A model generated the notes under the pieces. It did no database searches. It saw nothing but the letters and a program-made list of their open reading frames with translations, and had not been told where the DNA came from. Source: an uncultured Macellibacteroides sp. (GTDB lineage: Bacteria; Bacteroidota; Bacteroidia; Bacteroidales; Tannerellaceae). Taken from it: a stretch of DNA of 64,000 nt. The stretch spans positions 1,302,001 to 1,366,000 of the forward strand of contig NZ_OY762974.1 in assembly GCF_963667135.1 (NCBI RefSeq), written 5' to 3'. This document shows, piece after piece, positions 36,064 to 43,449 of the stretch; position 1 is the first letter of the stretch, and each line of letters opens with the position of its first letter. The position numbers and the translations under genes are program-made.

Positions 36064-36619
36064 GTAAATCTGCTATTACTTTAGGATACCATTTATGTTC
36101 AAGCTCGTGTACTCTTTCGCATAGCGATTCGGGCGAATCATCGGGTAAAACCGGACAAGTAGCCTGATAAATTACCGGACCCTCATCATAATGCTCATCT
36201 ATATAATGTATAGTAATACCAGACTCAGTATCGCCCGCGGCAAGCACCGCACGATGAACATGCATACCATACATCCCTTTCCCTCCATACCGGGGAAGCA
36301 AAGCCGGATGAATATTTACAATTTTACGGGGAAATGCCTCGATCAGCCCATCAGCCACTTTCGACAGAAATCCGGCAAGCACAATAAAATCAACCTGATA
36401 GGCTTTGAGCGTTTCCAAAATAACATCTCCGGCGGCAAACTCCTCCCGGGAGAACGTCAAGGAAGGAATTCCAAGAACCTTTGCCCGGTTGTGCACACCC
36501 GCACCGGCATTATTAGACAACACAACAGCCACTTTAATAAATTCACTATGAGAGAAATATCGGATGATATTCTCCGCATTTGATCCGGAACCGGATGCTA
36601 AAATGGCTAAACTCTTCAT
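36053..36619 (-). CDS. purN: Phosphoribosylglycinamide formyltransferase
   Basis: The 188-aa enzyme transfers the formyl group of 10-formyltetrahydrofolate to GAR in purine synthesis. It shows ILASGSGSNAENIIRYF (6-22), the catalytic block VNIHPALLPRYGGKGMYG (about 101-118) with the Asn and His of the GART family, HYIDEHYDEGPVI (about 137-149, catalytic Asp) and ESLCERVHELEH. Length is typical. It converges on pdxB with an 11-bp overlap of coding ends and diverges from acpP 150 bp away. Confidence 0.95.
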   Translation of the reverse strand: MKSLAILASGSGSNAENIIRYFSHSEFIKVAVVLSNNAGAGVHNRAKVLGIPSLTFSREEFAAGDVILETLKAYQVDFIVLAGFLSKVADGLIEAFPRKIVNIHPALLPRYGGKGMYGMHVHRAVLAAGDTESGITIHYIDEHYDEGPVIYQATCPVLPDDSPESLCERVHELEHKWYPKVIADLLTD

Positions 36620-36772
36620 TATTTCTATGTTTTAATGCACAAGAAAAGAAAAAATGTGCAGTTTTCCACATTTTTAGTAGATAATATTTGTTTTGTAACA
36701 TAAAAAATTCTTTTCTTTGCACTGCAAATTTAAAAAGTAAATTCGTATTAATTAATCTAAATTGAAAAAGTT

Positions 36773-37009
36773 ATGTCTGAAGTTGCATCAAGAGTAAAAG
36801 CGATTATCGTTGATAAATTAAGTGTTGAAGAAACAGAAGTTACAAACGAAGCTAGCTTTACTAACGATTTAGGAGCAGACTCTCTTGACACAGTGGAATT
36901 GATTATGGAATTCGAAAAGGAATTCGGTATCTCTATCCCTGACGATCAAGCAGAAAAGATTACAACTGTAGGTGATGCAGTTGCTTATATCGAAGCTAAC
37001 GCGAAGTAA
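36773..37009 (+). CDS. acpP: Acyl carrier protein
   Basis: The 78-aa acidic protein carries growing fatty-acyl chains on a phosphopantetheine arm attached to Ser37 in [16 protein letters not shown]. The remaining helices ([38 protein letters not shown]) are as in other bacterial ACPs. fabF follows after 18 bp, the standard arrangement in bacteria, and rnc comes third. The gap upstream contains TTTCTTTG at 36712-36719, one base off the -7 consensus, as the only promoter candidate. Confidence 0.97.
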   Translation: MSEVASRVKAIIVDKLSVEETEVTNEASFTNDLGADSLDTVELIMEFEKEFGISIPDDQAEKITTVGDAVAYIEANAK

Positions 37010-37027
37010 TCCTTTTACGTTGAAAGT

Positions 37028-38284
37028 ATGGAATTAAAAAGAGTTGTAGTAACAGGTCTTGGAGCTATAACACCGCTTGGCAAGACCCTCACAGAAACAT
37101 GGGAGGGTCTTGTTAACGGTAAGAGTGGCGCCAGACCTATTACTCATTTTGATGCATCGAAGTTCAAAACACAGTTCGCCTGTGAAGTAAAGGACTTCGA
37201 GCCGACCCAGTATTTCGACCGTAAAGAAGCTCGCAAACTCGATCGTTATGCCCAATTTGCACTAGTTGCTGCAGATGAAGCGGTAGCCGATTCAGGATTG
37301 GACGTTGAAAAACTTGATCTTGATCGTATAGGCGTAATTTTTTCATCCGGAATCGGAGGTATAAGTACCTTCCAGGAAGAAGTAGAAAATTACGACGAAG
37401 AACGCGGACCTCGTTTCAATCCATTTTTCATTCCAAAGATGATTGCAGATATTGCTGCAGGTCATATTTCAATGAAATACGGATTCAGGGGACCGAACTT
37501 CTCTGTAGTTTCGGCTTGCGCATCTTCAACAAATGCAATTGCCGACGCATGTAATTACATTCGTTTGGGAAAAGCAAATGCGATTGTAACCGGAGGAGCT
37601 GAAGCTGCTATAACAAGTGCAGGTGTTGGTGGGTTCAACGCTATAAACGCACTATCAACCAGAAACGATTCTCCCGAAACAGCTTCGCGCCCCTTTAGCG
37701 CAAGCCGCGACGGATTCGTAATGGGAGAAGGTGCTGCATGCCTTATACTGGAAGAAATGGAACACGCCCTTGCAAGAGGTGCGAAAATCTATTGCGAAGT
37801 GGCAGGAACAGGATTGTCTGCCGATGCTTACCACATTACAGCCACTCACCCTGAGGGGTTAGGAGCCAAGTTGGTTATGCGTAACGCTTTGGAAGATGCT
37901 GAAATGAAACCGGAAGAAATCGATTATATCAATGTGCACGGAACATCCACTCCTGTTGGAGACCTCTCTGAAGTAAAAGCTATTAAAGAGGTATTTGGAG
38001 ATCATGCATATAAGCTGAATATTAGTTCTACCAAATCGATGACTGGCCACCTGCTGGGTGCAACCGGCGCGTTGGAAGCTGCTGCTTGTATTTTAGCGAT
38101 GAAAAATGGAATTGTACCTCCGACAATTAATTTTACCGAAGGTGATGAAGATCCGGAAATTGATTACACATTGAATTTTACATTCAATAAAGCACAGAAA
38201 AGAGAAATCAATGCTGCCTTATCCAATACCTTTGGTTTTGGAGGTCATAATGCCAGCATGATCGTTAAAAAATTTGTGAAATAA
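37028..38284 (+). CDS. fabF: Beta-ketoacyl-ACP synthase II
   Basis: The 418-aa condensing enzyme extends acyl-ACP with malonyl-ACP in type II fatty-acid synthesis. The catalytic triad is visible: Cys164 in VVSACASSTNA, His in NVHGTSTPVGD (about residue 304) and His in GHLLGATGALE (about 340). The glycine-rich FGFGGHNAS near the C-terminus is also conserved. The length is standard. Its stop is separated by one base from the GTG start of rnc, so the genes are translationally close. The only strong hairpin after fabF lies inside the rnc coding region. Confidence 0.97.
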   Translation: MELKRVVVTGLGAITPLGKTLTETWEGLVNGKSGARPITHFDASKFKTQFACEVKDFEPTQYFDRKEARKLDRYAQFALVAADEAVADSGLDVEKLDLDRIGVIFSSGIGGISTFQEEVENYDEERGPRFNPFFIPKMIADIAAGHISMKYGFRGPNFSVVSACASSTNAIADACNYIRLGKANAIVTGGAEAAITSAGVGGFNAINALSTRNDSPETASRPFSASRDGFVMGEGAACLILEEMEHALARGAKIYCEVAGTGLSADAYHITATHPEGLGAKLVMRNALEDAEMKPEEIDYINVHGTSTPVGDLSEVKAIKEVFGDHAYKLNISSTKSMTGHLLGATGALEAAACILAMKNGIVPPTINFTEGDEDPEIDYTLNFTFNKAQKREINAALSNTFGFGGHNASMIVKKFVK

Positions 38285-38285
38285 A

Positions 38286-39128
38286 GTGTTTATACAATTA
38301 TACAAAAAAATAAGGCTCCTCCTGTTGAAAAACAAGGAGCCTTATTCTTCTTTACACAAGATACTAGGCTTTTACCCTGATAAGATAGAACTTTACCAAC
38401 AGGCATTTATCCATAAATCGGCCATAGCAGAAGGTATCATAGAGCAGTCCTGGAGAAACAACGAACGGTTGGAATTTCTCGGGGACGCTATTCTTAGTAC
38501 CGTAGTGGCTGATATTCTATATGTAAAATTCCGCAACAAGCGCGAAGGCTTTCTTACCAATACCCGTTCCAAAATTGTTCAACGCGAAACGTTGAACCGT
38601 GTTGCACTCGATCTTGGCCTCGACAAGCACATTGTTTGCGCCAAAAAGATGCACACCCACGGAAACGACCTTTACGGAAACACGCTCGAAGCATTAATCG
38701 GAGCCATCTACCTGGACAAAGGTTACGAAGCTTGTCACAAGTTCGTTTCGAAGGTATTGATTGGCAAATACATCAATGTAGACAATCTGGCACGTAAGGA
38801 GGTTAATTTTAAATCGGCCCTTATTGAATGGAGTCAGAAAACAAAATTCGAAATCTCTTTCGAGCTCATCGAATCTTTTATGGACGAAGAAAGCAACCCT
38901 GTTTTTCAGTATGCAGTCATGCTTTCTGACATTCAGCTGGGCGTAGGCATCGGATTCTCCAAAAAAGAAGCACAACAAAATGCTTCCAAAATGGCTATCA
39001 AGAAGATACGAAAAGATCCCGCCACACAAGAAATTATAGCCGGACTTAAAAAAGCAAATGATTCGGAAGCTGTTAATGACGAACAGCAGGAAGAAAAACA
39101 ACTGGAGATTCTTCCCGCCGAAGAATAA
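38286..39128 (+). CDS. rnc: Ribonuclease III
   Basis: The 280-aa endonuclease cuts double-stranded RNA in rRNA and mRNA processing. The RNase III signature NNERLEFLGDAILS lies at about 58-71, with the second acidic cluster GNTLEALIGAIYLDKG (about 130-145). A double-stranded RNA-binding domain follows (about 175-250, FKSALIEWSQK, GIGFSKKEAQQNASKMAIKKI). The tail is acidic. The start is a GTG one base after the fabF stop; homologues keep the N-terminal region with KEPYSSLHKILGFYP, so this start is preferred. A perfect 10-bp hairpin followed by a T-rich run lies in codons 9-20 and may affect expression. Confidence 0.93.
   Translation: MFIQLYKKIRLLLLKNKEPYSSLHKILGFYPDKIELYQQAFIHKSAIAEGIIEQSWRNNERLEFLGDAILSTVVADILYVKFRNKREGFLTNTRSKIVQRETLNRVALDLGLDKHIVCAKKMHTHGNDLYGNTLEALIGAIYLDKGYEACHKFVSKVLIGKYINVDNLARKEVNFKSALIEWSQKTKFEISFELIESFMDEESNPVFQYAVMLSDIQLGVGIGFSKKEAQQNASKMAIKKIRKDPATQEIIAGLKKANDSEAVNDEQQEEKQLEILPAEE
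38311..38344 (+). promoter_or_regulatory. Terminator-like hairpin inside the 5' end of rnc
   Basis: Arms 38311-38320 (TAAGGCTCCT) and 38335-38344 are perfect complements with a 14-nt loop, followed by TTCTTCTTT. It lies 26 bases after the fabF stop but within the rnc frame. It may terminate part of the acpP-fabF transcripts, or serve as an RNase III cleavage site. Confidence 0.55.
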
Positions 39129-39146
39129 ACACCACGCAACAAAACA

Positions 39147-39166
39147 AGGGATGCAATCGCATCCCT
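39147..39166 (-). terminator. Hairpin at the pfkA stop codon
   Basis: AGGGATGC (39147-39154) and GCATCCCT (39159-39166) pair with a 4-nt loop; the pfkA stop codon overlaps the stem. On the minus strand it is followed by TGTTTTGTTG. It probably ends pfkA transcripts and may also stop rnc read-through. Confidence 0.6.
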
Positions 39167-40190
39167 AACTTCCGAAGTTAATTCCCATCCGAAGTCCCTG
39201 AACAATAAGCTCGTGCTCTTTTGTTACCACTTTTAGTTTCCCTGCCACCTCGCCCAGCGGCGTCGAAGTTACCGTGTTGCCACACATGCAAACCATCCGT
39301 CCGAACTGACCTTGCGAAATAAGCTCCGTAGCATGTCCACCCAGACGGGTAGCAAGATTGCGATCATACGGAGATGGATTTCCGCCACGCTGAATATAAC
39401 CAAGCACCGTTTCACGGGTTTCAATACCTGTAGTCTCTTCAATCGCTTTGGTAATATAATCGGCAGGCCTGGTTTTACCTGGAGAAGCAACACCCTCAGC
39501 CACCACAACAATAGAATAAGGCTTACCCCGGTGTGCCCGGTCCAGTATGGCTTCGTTCACTTTTTCCATATTATAGCCAAGCTCGGGCAACAAAATTACA
39601 TCCGCGCCACCGGCCATCCCGGCATACAAAGCAATCCACCCGGCATGGTGACCCATTACCTCAACCACCATCACCCGTTTATGAGAACTAGCGGTGCTAT
39701 GCAGGCGGTCAATCGCTTCGGTGGCAATATTCACCGCCGTATCAAAACCAAACGTAATATCCGTCCCCCACACATCGTTATCAATTGTTTTGGGAACACC
39801 AATAATATTCAATCCAAGCTGCGAAAGCATATTGGCAGTTTTTTGGGTTCCGTTACCCCCAATGCACACCAAACAATCCAGTCCCAGGGCTTCATAGTTC
39901 TCTTTAATAACATGAGGCTTTTCCGTATCACCCGAAGCAAGCAACTTCCGAAAAGGCTTCTCGCGAGAAGTACCAAGGATAGTCCCGCCCAGATTGAGGA
40001 TGCCCGAAAGACTCCGCTCCGTAAAAACCTCGACATCCTTATTCAGCAATCCAACAAAACCGCTGTGTATCCCGATCACCTCCATACCGTAGTGCATAAT
40101 GGCTGTTTTACCTACACCCCGAATGGTTGCATTGATGCCGGGGCAGTCGCCACCGGACGAAAGAATCCCTATTTTCATTGTTTTACTCAT
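39165..40190 (-). CDS. pfkA: 6-phosphofructokinase (ATP/PPi specificity uncertain)
   Basis: The 341-aa enzyme phosphorylates fructose 6-phosphate. It has the GGDCPGINATIRG motif (13-25), the phosphoryl-donor loop CIGGNGTQKTANML (109-122) and the catalytic VPKTIDND (132-139). In ATP enzymes the donor loop is usually GGDGS and the catalytic segment is GTIDND; PPi enzymes have GGDD and KTIDND. Here Gly114 is ATP-like, Lys134 is PPi-like and the usual Asp is Asn113, so the donor is uncertain. Sugar-binding VMGHHAGWIALYAG and RMVCM follow. Met5 (40178) is an alternative start because the -7 box at 40203-40210 leaves only about 7 nt before Met1. Confidence 0.9.
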   Translation of the reverse strand: MSKTMKIGILSSGGDCPGINATIRGVGKTAIMHYGMEVIGIHSGFVGLLNKDVEVFTERSLSGILNLGGTILGTSREKPFRKLLASGDTEKPHVIKENYEALGLDCLVCIGGNGTQKTANMLSQLGLNIIGVPKTIDNDVWGTDITFGFDTAVNIATEAIDRLHSTASSHKRVMVVEVMGHHAGWIALYAGMAGGADVILLPELGYNMEKVNEAILDRAHRGKPYSIVVVAEGVASPGKTRPADYITKAIEETTGIETRETVLGYIQRGGNPSPYDRNLATRLGGHATELISQGQFGRMVCMCGNTVTSTPLGEVAGKLKVVTKEHELIVQGLRMGINFGS

Positions 40191-40202
40191 TTATGTACGT
40201 AA

Positions 40203-40210
40203 CAAAGATA
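40203..40210 (-). promoter_or_regulatory. TAnnTTTG -7 box for pfkA
   Basis: The minus strand reads TATCTTTG, 12 bp before the first pfkA ATG. It lies in the 34-bp gap shared with the divergent GH3-family gene. Confidence 0.45.
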
Positions 40211-40224
40211 TAAATAAAAAGAGA

Positions 40225-41787
40225 ATGGTTAAATTTGCCGGGAACACAATTAAAAAAGTCATGGATTTTTTAACAAAAGCGGTTTTACCTTTCTTTCGTT
40301 ACAGATTAAAACAGATCGAATCGCATGTTATGCATGCCGATGCCGTACAGCAAAAACAGCTGTCCCGGCTTATCGACGTATCTAAACAAACGGAATGGGG
40401 GAAGAAATACGATTATAAAAGTATCCGAAATTACGAAATATTTCAGGAACGTATTCCTATACAACAATACGACGATGTAAAACCCTATGTGGAACGGATG
40501 CTGCAGGGAGAACAAGGCCTAATATGGCCCACCCCTGTAAAATGGTTCGCCAAGTCGAGCGGAACCACCAACGACAAGAGCAAATACCTGCCTGTATCCA
40601 AAGAAATACTTTGGCGGTGCCACTACAAGGGAGGCTTCGATGCCGTTGCGTTATACCTGGGCAACAACCCGTCGAGCAATTTTTTCGGGCGGAAGGGACT
40701 CATACTCGGCGGCAGTCACAAGCCGGTAGCCCTGAACCAGCACGCCCATTGCGGAGACCTTTCGGCCGTGCTGCTGCAACAGCTCAACCCCCTTGTCAAC
40801 CTTGTGAGAGTTCCCCCCAAACGTATCATTCTGATGGACGAATGGGAAAGTAAAATAAAAGCCATTGTAGAAAACACCTGGAACAAAGACCTGAACAGCA
40901 TTTCGGGCGTACCTTCCTGGATGCTGGTATTAATAAAAGCACTTCTGGAACGTACCGGAAAAGAATCGCTCACCGAAGTCTGGCCCAATCTGGAAGTCTT
41001 TTTCCACGGAGGTATCAGTTTCAGCCCCTACCGCGCACAATACAAAGCCCTTATTCCCTCGGATAAGATGCACTATGTGGAAACCTACAACGCTTCCGAA
41101 GGATTTTTCGGCATACAAAGCGACCTGAACGATCCCTCCATGCTGCTTACCCTGGATTACGGAATCTTTTATGAGTTTATACCCATGAGCGAGATAGAGA
41201 GAGAACAACCCTCCGTTCTTCCCCTCGAAGCCGTGGCAACCGGCGTTAATTATGCCATGGTAATAACAACCTGCGGAGGATTGTGGCGTTACCTTATCGG
41301 AGACACCATCCGTTTTACCTCCACCAACCCCTATAAATTTATTATCACCGGACGTACAAAGCACTTTATCAATGCCTTTGGCGAAGAACTCATGGTAGAT
41401 AACGCCGACAAGGGTATGGCACGTGCCTGCGAACTAACCGGCGCCAAAGTAAAAGAATACACGGCAGCACCCCTGTTTATGTTAAACGCGGCACAAGGAA
41501 AACACCAATGGTTTATTGAATTTGAGAAAATGCCTTCCTCCTTGTCCGAATTCGCGCGCATATTAGACAGCACCTTGCAACAACTCAATTCCGATTACGA
41601 AGCCAAACGCTACCGAAGCATGTCCTTACTACCGCCAGAAATAATTCCGGCCCGCGAAGGCGTCTTTTATGAATGGCTCAAGGAAAAAGGCAAACTGGGC
41701 GGGCAACATAAAATCCCGAGGCTAAGCAACCAACGCACACACATCGAACAGCTACTTCTGTTAAATCAGAACCTGAGCGACAAGTAA
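40225..41787 (+). CDS. GH3 auxin-responsive promoter family protein (acyl-adenylate type)
   Basis: The roughly 520-aa protein belongs to the GH3 family of the adenylate-forming superfamily, named after plant amido synthetases but widespread in Bacteroidota. ATP-binding blocks are FAKSSGTTNDKSKYLPVS (about 112-129), VETYNASEGFFGIQ (about 287-300) and the YLIGDTIRFTSTNPYKFIITGRTKHFINAFGEEL region (about 355-388). The C-terminal domain with ITGRTK matches the rotating domain. Members join carboxylates to amino acids in plants; the bacterial substrate is unknown. ATG 40225 is preferred, ATG 40261 is possible. Longer upstream reading frame overlaps pfkA and is rejected. Its end overlaps the PAP2 gene by 22 bp. 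Confidence 0.85.
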   Translation: MVKFAGNTIKKVMDFLTKAVLPFFRYRLKQIESHVMHADAVQQKQLSRLIDVSKQTEWGKKYDYKSIRNYEIFQERIPIQQYDDVKPYVERMLQGEQGLIWPTPVKWFAKSSGTTNDKSKYLPVSKEILWRCHYKGGFDAVALYLGNNPSSNFFGRKGLILGGSHKPVALNQHAHCGDLSAVLLQQLNPLVNLVRVPPKRIILMDEWESKIKAIVENTWNKDLNSISGVPSWMLVLIKALLERTGKESLTEVWPNLEVFFHGGISFSPYRAQYKALIPSDKMHYVETYNASEGFFGIQSDLNDPSMLLTLDYGIFYEFIPMSEIEREQPSVLPLEAVATGVNYAMVITTCGGLWRYLIGDTIRFTSTNPYKFIITGRTKHFINAFGEELMVDNADKGMARACELTGAKVKEYTAAPLFMLNAAQGKHQWFIEFEKMPSSLSEFARILDSTLQQLNSDYEAKRYRSMSLLPPEIIPAREGVFYEWLKEKGKLGGQHKIPRLSNQRTHIEQLLLLNQNLSDK

Positions 41788-42542
41788 ACACCTCCCCCCT
41801 GGGGAGTGAAAGTGGGAGCAAGAATAAGATTATCAGCCATCTTGCTCTTCGTCTTTTTTACAAGCAGATTACGAATCGGGAAATAGACAAGATAAGACAA
41901 CTCCACAGAAAGGATGCCAAAGCCGGCCCCCGCAGCCACATCGGCCACCCAATGACGGTTGTTATAGACCCGCGAAGCCGCCACAAAACCCGCCAGGGCA
42001 TATCCGGAGTAAGCAAGCACAGGCGAGCTGTCTTTAAATTCCTTATAAGCCATATGGGCACCCAGAAAAGCATTGGCCGTATGTCCCGAAGGAAACGAAT
42101 ACGGACTGCCATCCGGCCGCACAACCTTCAGATTATTCTTTAATCCGTGTACCGCGGCAGCATTAATCCCCTCGGCAATAGAAAGCAGGAAAAACTGATC
42201 CACCACACTGTGTTTCTCCTTCCCCATCAGGTCGCAAACAAAAACCCAGCCCAGCATACCCCATTCCATATAATCGTCGATCCGCACCTGCGACACAGAA
42301 TCCTTGCGGCTAAGCAAATGAAAATCGTTCATCCCATGTACAGCCGTACCGAAAGCCCCCACCGCAATAAGCGAAGCAGGCAAAACAAGCTGTCCGGGCG
42401 AAAAGTGTTGCACCCCTACAGTAAGATCGTTCTTCAGAGAATCAGCAAGAATAGTTTCCTGAGCCCGCGACTGAAAGCCGCAGCCAAATAAAAAAACAAT
42501 CCCCGCCAGCCATGCCAACACCCCCGGTTTACATCCACCCAT
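41766..42542 (-). CDS. PAP2-family phosphatase, exported
   Basis: The 258-aa protein has an N-terminal signal (VLAWLAGIVFLFGCGFQSRAQ), then a PAP2 core with the three phosphatase motifs: LKNNLKVVRPDGSPYSF (KxxxxxxRP, about 137-153), PSGHTANAF (about 154-162) and SRVYNNRHWVADVAAG (about 191-206) with the catalytic His. It should act in the periplasm or membrane on lipid phosphates such as undecaprenyl pyrophosphate or phosphatidyl-glycerophosphate. A cysteine in the signal (FGC) may alternatively be a lipidation site. It converges on the GH3-family gene and is the last conserved gene before the accessory patch. Confidence 0.85.
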   Translation of the reverse strand: MGGCKPGVLAWLAGIVFLFGCGFQSRAQETILADSLKNDLTVGVQHFSPGQLVLPASLIAVGAFGTAVHGMNDFHLLSRKDSVSQVRIDDYMEWGMLGWVFVCDLMGKEKHSVVDQFFLLSIAEGINAAAVHGLKNNLKVVRPDGSPYSFPSGHTANAFLGAHMAYKEFKDSSPVLAYSGYALAGFVAASRVYNNRHWVADVAAGAGFGILSVELSYLVYFPIRNLLVKKTKSKMADNLILAPTFTPQGGGVYLSLRF

Positions 42543-42875
42543 ACAAACTCCAATTTCTAACTATGTTATTCATTCACGTAATGAAGGTACAAAGAAACAA
42601 AAAAGAAAAGTAACTTTATTCCAAATACCACAGCGTAAACCCGTTCCAACACGAATAAAACGCAAAATCATCTTACATCTCACACTTTTGGGGGATAACA
42701 CCCTGTTTACCAATAAGTAAAAAGGTGACAGATGCCTAAAACCCATCTGTCACCTTCTTTCATCTGTCACCACCGGCAAGCTACATCGGCAACACCGCTA
42801 TATTACCAACTCACTATCTTTCCCCAACACTAAAGGAAAGTAATTCAAACACTATATACAAGTACAATTTTGCAT
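42543..42875. other. Intergenic region with a short hairpin array
   Basis: There is no credible coding region here. The notable contents are the inverted repeat at 42722-42771 and, at the right end, a near-consensus -7 box CAATTTTG (42865-42872) just before composite palindrome 2. A CACTTTTG at 42683-42690 is also one base off the -7 consensus. Confidence 0.6.
42722..42771. repeat. Short palindromic repeat with CATCTGTCACC units
   Basis: A perfect 13-bp inverted repeat (AAGGTGACAGATG at 42722-42734 and its complement at 42744-42756) has a 9-nt loop. The word CATCTGTCACC recurs at 42761-42771, 17 bp after the first forward copy. The layout A'-A-B resembles the larger element downstream at smaller scale. 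TTCTTT after the stem also permits a weak terminator. Confidence 0.6.
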
Positions 42876-42987
42876 CCGAACAACTAATTATCGGACCATG
42901 GTCAACTTATCATCGGACCAGGGTCCGATGATAAGTTGACCATGGTCCGATGAAAGATACACCCAGGTCCGATGATTAGTTGTTCGT
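42876..42987. repeat. Composite palindrome 2: five 22-bp units arranged C'A'-ABC
   Basis: Units run 42876-42897 (C'), 42898-42919 (A'), a 2-nt spacer, then 42922-42943 (A), 42944-42965 (B) and 42966-42987 (C). Each right-hand unit starts with GGTCCGATGA. A' and A are perfect complements; the perfect inverted repeat is 30 bp long (42890-42919 and 42922-42951). C' and C pair in 20 of 22 positions. B is unpaired beyond its first ten bases. The element starts 4 bp after a near-consensus -7 box and ends at the IS target-site duplication. It repeats the layout of 14847-14966 with unrelated sequence. Confidence 0.88.
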
Positions 42988-42992
42988 AATGC
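42984..42992. repeat. Left 9-bp target-site duplication of the IS
   Basis: TCGTAATGC is repeated at 44624-44632 on the other side of the IS. The left copy overlaps the last four bases of composite palindrome 2. Confidence 0.85.
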
Positions 42993-43006
42993 CAGGGCAG
43001 ACGCAT

Positions 43007-43449
43007 ATTATTATAGAGCTAAAAGTCCTAGGTGTATCATTTAATATGTACGTATATGATGCAGTATTTCAATATATTACACATCAAATCTTTGATGCTC
43101 TATATGTCTTCTTCACCGAATGTTGCTAACATAAACTAACATTAAAATGGGCATAATTAGTATTTATAAACATATTGAGCGTTATAAAATTTGCTTCATA
43201 GATAACAACCTTCTCTGAAAATTGGATCTTTCTTTTTACAACGATAATTTCGTTAAGTTGAATAATCAAATCAGAACGTTTATGTTATGTCTGGAATCAT
43301 ATTGACATTACTTAAAAGAGACCAAAAACAGTAATTATAACTACGAAAAGAAAGATAATAAATGTCCAAAACAATCACTTAAATACATTGATATCTCAGT
43401 AAATATTTGTATATTTGTCTTATTATCAACGTATTAAATATACAAATAT
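43007..43449. other. Non-coding leader inside the IS
   Basis: This AT-rich stretch has no credible coding region on either strand. It holds the transposase promoter box at its right end. An imperfect stem around AATGTTGCTAACATAAACTAACATT-like sequence near 43120-43150 is visible, but nothing else is recognisable. Confidence 0.5.
43410..43417 (+). promoter_or_regulatory. TAnnTTTG -7 box for the transposase
   Basis: TATATTTG lies 32 bp before the transposase ATG and matches the host consensus. Confidence 0.45.

Noticed and set aside
39312-40202. Long open frame antisense to pfkA (296 codons)
   Set aside because: It lies wholly opposite a well-conserved gene, has no family resemblance and a composition expected of a shadow frame.
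40099-40224. Upstream extension of the GH3-family gene
   Set aside because: The extra codons overlap pfkA coding sequence on the other strand and precede the likely promoter region; homologues start near ATG 40225 or 40261.
42876-42987. CRISPR array
   Set aside because: Units are contiguous, partly inverted and pair with each other; there are no spacers and no cas genes.
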